Below are positions 59,929 through 64,000 of a DNA stretch of 64,000 nt, piece by piece (within the stretch, counting starts at the first letter, position 1; each line of letters opens with the position of its first letter). The notes beneath the pieces are model-generated. The model did not search any database, was not told where the DNA came from, and saw only the letters and a program-made list of their open reading frames with translations. The stretch comes from Paractinoplanes deccanensis. Lineage in GTDB: Bacteria; Actinomycetota; Actinomycetes; Mycobacteriales; Micromonosporaceae. The position numbers were made by a program, and so were the translations under genes. The stretch spans positions 25,118 through 89,117 of the forward strand of contig NZ_BOMI01000070.1 in assembly GCF_016862115.1 (NCBI RefSeq), in the 5' to 3' direction.

Positions 59929-60884
59929 CAGGGCCACGACCGACCGGCGACCGGCTGGGCCGGCTGCTCAACCTCGTCCCGTACCTCCTGGCCCGCCCCG
60001 GCATCCTGGTGGCCGAGGCGGCCGCCGACTTCGGCGTGACCGAGAAGACGCTGCGCGAGGACCTGGAGCTGCTCTGGGTCTGCGGGCTGCCCGGCTACGG
60101 GCCCGGCGACCTGATCGACATGGCGCTCGACGACACCACGGTCACGATCAGCCACGACGCGGGCATCGACCGGCCGCTGCGGCTCACCCAGGACGAGGCG
60201 CTGGCCCTGGTGGTGGCGCTGCGGATGCTTGCCGAGACACCCGGCACCGGCAACCGCGACGTCATCGAGCGCGCCCTCGCCAAGATCGAGACGGCGGCCG
60301 GTGACCAGGCCGACGCGCCCGTGGCCGTGCGCCTGCCGGGCAACGAGAAGCGGCTCGACGAGTTCCGGGCGGTCGTCGAGCGCGGGCACGCGCTGCGGAT
60401 GACGTACTACACCGCCGCCCGCGACGAGACCACCGAGCGGGTCGTCGACCCGATGCGCATGGTGATGGTCGACGGCCGCGCCTACCTGGAGGCCTGGTGC
60501 CGGCGCGCCGAGGGCACGCGGCTGTTCCGCGTCGACCGCATCGACGCGTACGAGGAGCTCGCCGAGCCGTCGCTGCCGCCCGAGGAGGCCGTGCCGCACG
60601 ACGTCAGCGAGGGCGTCTTCCGGCCCGGCCCGGAGCTGCAGCTCGTGACGCTGCGGGTGGGCCGCGGCAGCCGGTGGATCACCGAGTACTACCCGGTCGA
60701 GGAGGTCACCCGGGCCGGCGACGAGTGGGTGGTGACCATGCGGGTCACCGACCTGGGCTGGGCCCAGCGCCTGCTGCTCGGCCTCGGGCCCGACGTGACG
60801 GTGCTCGGGCCGCCGGAGCTGCTCACCCGGATTCACGACCAGGCCACGGCCGCGCTGGATCAGTACAGCACGCCCGGCCGGTAG
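59925..60884 (+). CDS. pafC: WYL-domain transcriptional regulator PafC
   Basis: A 319-residue partner of PafB. The N-terminal HTH is RLGRLLNLVPYLLARPGILV, AEAAADFGVTEKTLREDLEL; the WYL domain follows (VVDPMRMVMVDGRAYLEAWC, RLFRVDRIDAYEEL). ATG at 59925 overlaps pafB. The two genes are a coupled pair, and in many genomes precede tatA-tatC, as here. Confidence 0.94.
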   Translation: MTGPRPTGDRLGRLLNLVPYLLARPGILVAEAAADFGVTEKTLREDLELLWVCGLPGYGPGDLIDMALDDTTVTISHDAGIDRPLRLTQDEALALVVALRMLAETPGTGNRDVIERALAKIETAAGDQADAPVAVRLPGNEKRLDEFRAVVERGHALRMTYYTAARDETTERVVDPMRMVMVDGRAYLEAWCRRAEGTRLFRVDRIDAYEELAEPSLPPEEAVPHDVSEGVFRPGPELQLVTLRVGRGSRWITEYYPVEEVTRAGDEWVVTMRVTDLGWAQRLLLGLGPDVTVLGPPELLTRIHDQATAALDQYSTPGR

Positions 60885-60893
60885 GGTGACCCG

Positions 60894-61139
60894 GTGCTGA
60901 TGTGGATCTGGATCGCCGTGGTGGCGGTCGCGCTGGTCATTCTCGGCGTCGCGGGCGGGCGGCTGCTCGGCCGGCTGGGCGGGCTGCGCCGCGCGGCGGT
61001 GAAGCTGCAGCGCCGCCAGGCCGAGGCCGCGAAGCTCCAGCAGCGTGCCGAGGAGCTGCAGCGCACGGTGCTCGAGGTGCAGCAGCGGGCCGAGGAGGCG
61101 CAGGAGCGCGTCGCGGCCCTTCTTCCCGACCGCAAGTAA
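60894..61139 (+). CDS. Small membrane protein with coiled coil
   Basis: An 81-residue protein with one N-terminal membrane helix (WIWIAVVAVALVILGVAGGR) and a long Gln/Glu/Arg-rich coiled coil (VKLQRRQAEAAKLQQRAEEL, QRTVLEVQQRAEEAQER). GTG at 60894 or ATG at 60900. Nine bases after pafC. Topology resembles small TatB-like or FtsB-like anchors, but no family is recognised. Confidence 0.8.
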   Translation: MLMWIWIAVVAVALVILGVAGGRLLGRLGGLRRAAVKLQRRQAEAAKLQQRAEELQRTVLEVQQRAEEAQERVAALLPDRK

Positions 61140-61301
61140 CCTTTACAGATCTGTACCGCGGAGGTAGCGTCCGCGTTCCTTCCCCGTTGTCCAAGACTTC
61201 CGGAGATCTTGCCAAATCCCGGGGGTCCGCTGGGGTTCTTCCCCAGATTTGACACGTACGATGGACCCCGCACACCTGATCCGACCGACTGGAGTTAACC
61301 C

Positions 61302-61640
61302 ATGGGCGCCCTCAAGCCATGGCACATCATCGTTTTCGTGGTCGTCCTCGTGCTGCTGTTCGGCGCGAAGCGCCTGCCGGACGCGGCCCGGTCCCTGGGC
61401 CGGTCGCTGCGGATCATCAAGGCCGAGACCAAGGGCCTCGTCGACGACAACAACGACGTCGCCGAAAAGGCCGAGCCGCAGTACAGCCGCCAGCCCATCC
61501 AGGGCGAGGTGCAGCAGCCCTACCAGCAGCCGCAGCCGGGCTACCAGCAGCCGCCGGCCGCGCCGGGCTACCAGCAGCAGCCGCAGCAGCCGCCCGCGCA
61601 GCCGTACGTCGACCCGGTGCAGCGCACCAACGACCGCTGA
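61302..61640 (+). CDS. tatA: Sec-independent protein translocase TatA
   Basis: A 112-residue Tat pore component. It begins MGALKPWHIIVFVVVLVLLF, the membrane helix, then GAKRLPDAARSLGRSLRIIK, the amphipathic helix with the FGAKRLP hinge. The C-terminal tail is Gln/Pro/Tyr-rich and disordered (PYQQPQPGYQQPP). ATG at 61302 with GGAG upstream. tatC follows after 9 nt. Confidence 0.96.
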   Translation: MGALKPWHIIVFVVVLVLLFGAKRLPDAARSLGRSLRIIKAETKGLVDDNNDVAEKAEPQYSRQPIQGEVQQPYQQPQPGYQQPPAAPGYQQQPQQPPAQPYVDPVQRTNDR

Positions 61641-61649
61641 CAGCCGGTC

Positions 61650-62615
61650 ATGCAGCTGACCCTGCGCCGCAACAAGGGGCCTAGCAAGTTCCAGCAGGCG
61701 GCCGACGGCTCGATGACCCTGATCGACCACATCAGGGAGTTGCGCAACAGGCTCTTCGTCGCCTCGCTGGGCCTCGTCGCCGGTCTCATCGTCGGCTTCA
61801 TCCTCTCCAAGTGGGTGTTCCACCTGCTCGAGGAGCCCTACTGCCGGCTGCCCAGCTCGCAGTCGGTGCGCGCCGACGGCACGCAATACTGCGACTGGAT
61901 CGTCCTCGGCGTCGGCGACCAGCTCCTGCTCCGCCTCAAGATCGCGCTGTGGGTCGGCATCATCGTCGGCGCGCCGGTCTGGCTCTACCAGCTCTGGGCG
62001 TTCATCGCTCCGGGCCTGCACCGGCACGAGCGCAAGTGGGCGTACGTGTTCGTGGCGATCTCCGTGCCGCTGTTCGTGGCCGGCGCGGTCCTGGCCTACC
62101 TGGTGGTCGGCCACAGCCTCGAATTCATCATGGAGTCCGGTGTTCTCGGCGAGAGCACCAAGCTGGAAGTCTCGTCGTACGTCGGCTTCGTGACGAACAT
62201 GCTGTTGATCTTCGGGGCGGCGTTCGAGTTCCCGTTGATCCTGCTGATGCTCAACTTCACCGGCGTGGTGACGGCCCGCAGGCTGGCCGGCTGGTGGCGG
62301 ATCGTGGTGTTCCTGTCGTTCGCCTTCGCGGCGATCGCGACGCCCGACCCCGGCCCGTTCGGCATGACGCTGCTCGCCGCCTGCATGGTCCTGCTCTACT
62401 GGATCGCCGTCGGCGTGGCGTTCCTCAACGACAAGCGCAAGGGCCGCGGCAAGGAGATCTACGCCGACCTGGACGACGACCAGATCTCCCCGCTCGAGGA
62501 CGACCGCGTGCCGGTCGGCGCGTCCGACCCGATCGAGGCACCGACCCCGATCGAGGCACCCGCGCCCGTCGCCAAGCCCCGCCCGCTGGACGGCAGGTTC
62601 GACGACATCTCCTAG
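61650..62615 (+). CDS. tatC: Sec-independent protein translocase TatC
   Basis: A 321-residue receptor for twin-arginine signal peptides with six membrane helices. LIDHIRELRNRLFVASLG is the diagnostic N-terminal motif, LYQLWAFIAPGLHRHERK the first periplasmic/cytoplasmic loop, and FAFAAIATPDPGPFGMTLLA the late motif. A charged C-terminal tail holds a short PIEAPTPIEAPAP duplication. It forms the Tat receptor with TatA(-like) partners; no tatB is adjacent. Confidence 0.96.
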   Translation: MQLTLRRNKGPSKFQQAADGSMTLIDHIRELRNRLFVASLGLVAGLIVGFILSKWVFHLLEEPYCRLPSSQSVRADGTQYCDWIVLGVGDQLLLRLKIALWVGIIVGAPVWLYQLWAFIAPGLHRHERKWAYVFVAISVPLFVAGAVLAYLVVGHSLEFIMESGVLGESTKLEVSSYVGFVTNMLLIFGAAFEFPLILLMLNFTGVVTARRLAGWWRIVVFLSFAFAAIATPDPGPFGMTLLAACMVLLYWIAVGVAFLNDKRKGRGKEIYADLDDDQISPLEDDRVPVGASDPIEAPTPIEAPAPVAKPRPLDGRFDDIS

Positions 62616-62633
62616 CGGCTACGCTCCTCGGCT

Positions 62634-63530
62634 GTGACGAGCAACGAGATCGCGGTGCTGGCCAACCCCTCCGCGGGGCGAGGCCGGCACCGCGATCTGC
62701 TTCCCCGGGTGCTGCGCACTCTGTCGTCCGCCGGCCAGGTGCGCGTCCTCGAGGCGCACAGCGGCGCCTCGGCCGAGCAGGCGTGCCACGCGGCCGTGCG
62801 GGCCGGGGCGGCGGCCCTGGTCGCGGTCGGCGGCGACGGCACGGTCCACCGGGCGCTCCAGGCGGTCGCGGGCGCGTCCACGGCGTTCGGCGTGGTGCCC
62901 GCCGGCACGGGCAACGACTTCGCGGCCGGCACCGGCGTCCCCCCTGATGTGTTCGACGCCGCCACGGCGATCGCCGCAGCCCTGCGGGACGGCCGGGACA
63001 TCAGGGTCGACCTCGCCCGGATGGAGCTCGCCGGGGGAGAGGTCCGCTGGTTCGGCGCGGTGCTCGCCGGCGGCTTCGACGCCCTGGTCAACGAGCGCGC
63101 CAACCGCATGGCCTGGCCGCGCGGCCCCAGACGCTACGACCTGGCGATCCTGCTGGAGCTGGCCCGGCTGCGCCCCCGCGTCTACGAGCTGGAGATCGAC
63201 GGCGCCGACCACGGCTTCACCGGCATGCTGGTCGCCGTCGGCAACTGCGAGAGCTACGGCGGCGGCATGCGCATCCTGCCCGGCGCCGACCCCTGCGACG
63301 GCCTGCTCGACGTGGTGGTGGCCGTGCCCTTCGGGCGCCTGGCCCTGGCCCGGCTCAAGCCCCGCCTGAACCGCGGCACCCACATCACCGACAGGCGCGT
63401 CCGGACATTTCGGGCATCTCACGTGAGGCTGCGCTCCGAGGACATCATCGGCTACGCGGACGGCGAGCGGGTCGGCCCCCTGAAGCTCGACATTACGTGT
63501 GTGCCGGGTGCAGTCCGGTTGCTCCGCTAG
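62634..63530 (+). CDS. Diacylglycerol kinase family protein (YegS/DgkB type)
   Basis: A 298-residue lipid kinase. The nucleotide-binding loop is LANPSAGRGRHRDLLP and the catalytic signature VAVGGDGTVHRALQ, followed by GVVPAGTGNDFA. A C-terminal beta-rich domain has MLVAVGNCESYGGGMRILPG. GTG at 62634, 18 nt after tatC. Substrate may be diacylglycerol or another lipid such as sphingoid/undecaprenol-type; not decided. tatC-dagK order is common in actinobacteria. Confidence 0.92.
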   Translation: MTSNEIAVLANPSAGRGRHRDLLPRVLRTLSSAGQVRVLEAHSGASAEQACHAAVRAGAAALVAVGGDGTVHRALQAVAGASTAFGVVPAGTGNDFAAGTGVPPDVFDAATAIAAALRDGRDIRVDLARMELAGGEVRWFGAVLAGGFDALVNERANRMAWPRGPRRYDLAILLELARLRPRVYELEIDGADHGFTGMLVAVGNCESYGGGMRILPGADPCDGLLDVVVAVPFGRLALARLKPRLNRGTHITDRRVRTFRASHVRLRSEDIIGYADGERVGPLKLDITCVPGAVRLLR

Positions 63531-63571
63531 CCCCACGATCAGATTCCCGCCCCGCGGCCGAACGGGAAAGC

Positions 63572-63913
63572 ATGCAGATGACCTCGCTCAGCTCGCTCGC
63601 CTCCGCCGCCTTCAAGAGCGCCCGCGACAGCCTGAAGGACATGGCGGAGACCGCGGCCGCCCAGTCGAAGGCCGCCGCGGAGCAGCGAGCCGCGGGCGCC
63701 TCCGAGGCCGCTGCGCCTGCTACCACGCCCGCTGCGCCCGCTACCGCGCCCGCCACTTCGCCCGCTGCCGCCGAGGCGCCCGCGCCGAAGCCCGCGAGCG
63801 AGAAGCCGGCTCTGGGCGCCATCGAGCAGGCCGTCGCCGACCGCGAGGCCGCGGGCACTGAGCCGAAGCCGCGCAAGCTGCGCCAAGGGCTGGCCCTCGA
63901 CGCCTACGCGTAG
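63572..63913 (+). CDS. Ala/Pro-rich protein of unknown function
   Basis: A 113-residue protein of low complexity. An N-terminal helix (LSSLASAAFKSARDSLKDMA) is followed by Ala/Pro/Thr repeats (APATTPAAPATAPATSPAAA) and a Glu/Ala-rich end with KPRKLRQGLALDAYA. ATG at 63572 with GGGAAAG upstream. No family is recognised. Its stop is immediately followed by a 9-bp repeat array. Confidence 0.6.
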   Translation: MQMTSLSSLASAAFKSARDSLKDMAETAAAQSKAAAEQRAAGASEAAAPATTPAAPATAPATSPAAAEAPAPKPASEKPALGAIEQAVADREAAGTEPKPRKLRQGLALDAYA

Positions 63914-64000
63914 CCCACCAGGCCCACCAGGCCCACCAGGCCCACCAGGCCCACCAGGCCCACCAGGCCCACCAGGCCCACCAGGCCCACCAGGCCCACC
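63914..64000. repeat. 9-bp tandem repeat CCCACCAGG, at least 9.6 copies
   Basis: The unit CCCACCAGG repeats without visible change from the base after the TAG of the preceding gene to the end of the window, 87 bp, and continues beyond it. Confidence 0.95.

Overview
This window is a high-GC actinobacterial chromosome segment. Mycothiol biosynthesis (mshC), the complete Pup-proteasome system (arc/mpa, dop, pup, prcB, prcA, pafA, pafB, pafC), F420-type oxidoreductase genes, many GTG starts and strong third-position GC all point to a filamentous actinomycete. Gene order and the recombination-endonuclease-VII-type gene between pup and prcB fit a member of the Micromonosporaceae (Actinoplanes-like). 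That family assignment is inference. No rRNA, tRNA, CRISPR array, prophage or insertion sequence was seen.

Layout. 1-3 kb: two-component system and an aldo/keto reductase on the minus strand. 3.1-7.7 kb: the conserved actinobacterial cluster of LLM oxidoreductase, histidine phosphatase, DUF3090, SCO1664-family and mshC. 7.7-12 kb: an accessory, repeat-rich stretch with a small acidic secreted protein, a frameshifted HTH regulator, a GntR/UTRA regulator, a PAC2-family gene and several minisatellites. 12-23.8 kb: metabolic and regulatory single genes, then a MacB/LolD-type ABC exporter. 24-26 kb: a ribbon-helix-helix regulator, a DUF4097 protein and a 49-residue peptide, behind a strong palindromic operator. 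26-33 kb: a sigma factor, a large AAA-type LuxR regulator and a tightly coupled patatin/glycosyltransferase/membrane/hydrolase-like operon. 33-38 kb: a universal-stress-protein fusion, a response regulator interrupted by a 36-bp minisatellite, a NUDIX-like protein and a RecB-family nuclease. 38-61 kb: site-2 protease, TrmI, DUF5998, ferredoxin and the Pup-proteasome locus. The locus carries unusual insertions: two acyltransferases between arc and dop, a nuclease overlapping prcB, and an active-site-less RmlB-like protein on the opposite strand between prcA and pafA. PafA is followed by assorted genes before pafB-pafC. 61-64 kb: tatA, tatC, a diacylglycerol-kinase-family gene, an Ala-rich protein and a 9-bp repeat array running off the window.

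How the genes work together. PafA ligates Pup after Dop deamidates its C-terminal Gln; ARC/Mpa unfolds pupylated substrates into the PrcAB core; PafBC is a WYL-domain transcriptional activator pair of the DNA-damage response. MshC performs the Cys ligation step of mycothiol synthesis. TatA/TatC export folded proteins.

The most unusual theme is the abundance of tandem repeats. At least five intergenic arrays lie at or near gene 3' ends (37, 49, 28, 49 and 9 bp units). Three in-frame arrays lie inside genes (45, 18 and 36 bp units), one of them splitting a receiver domain. Several convergent gene pairs also overlap at their 3' ends.
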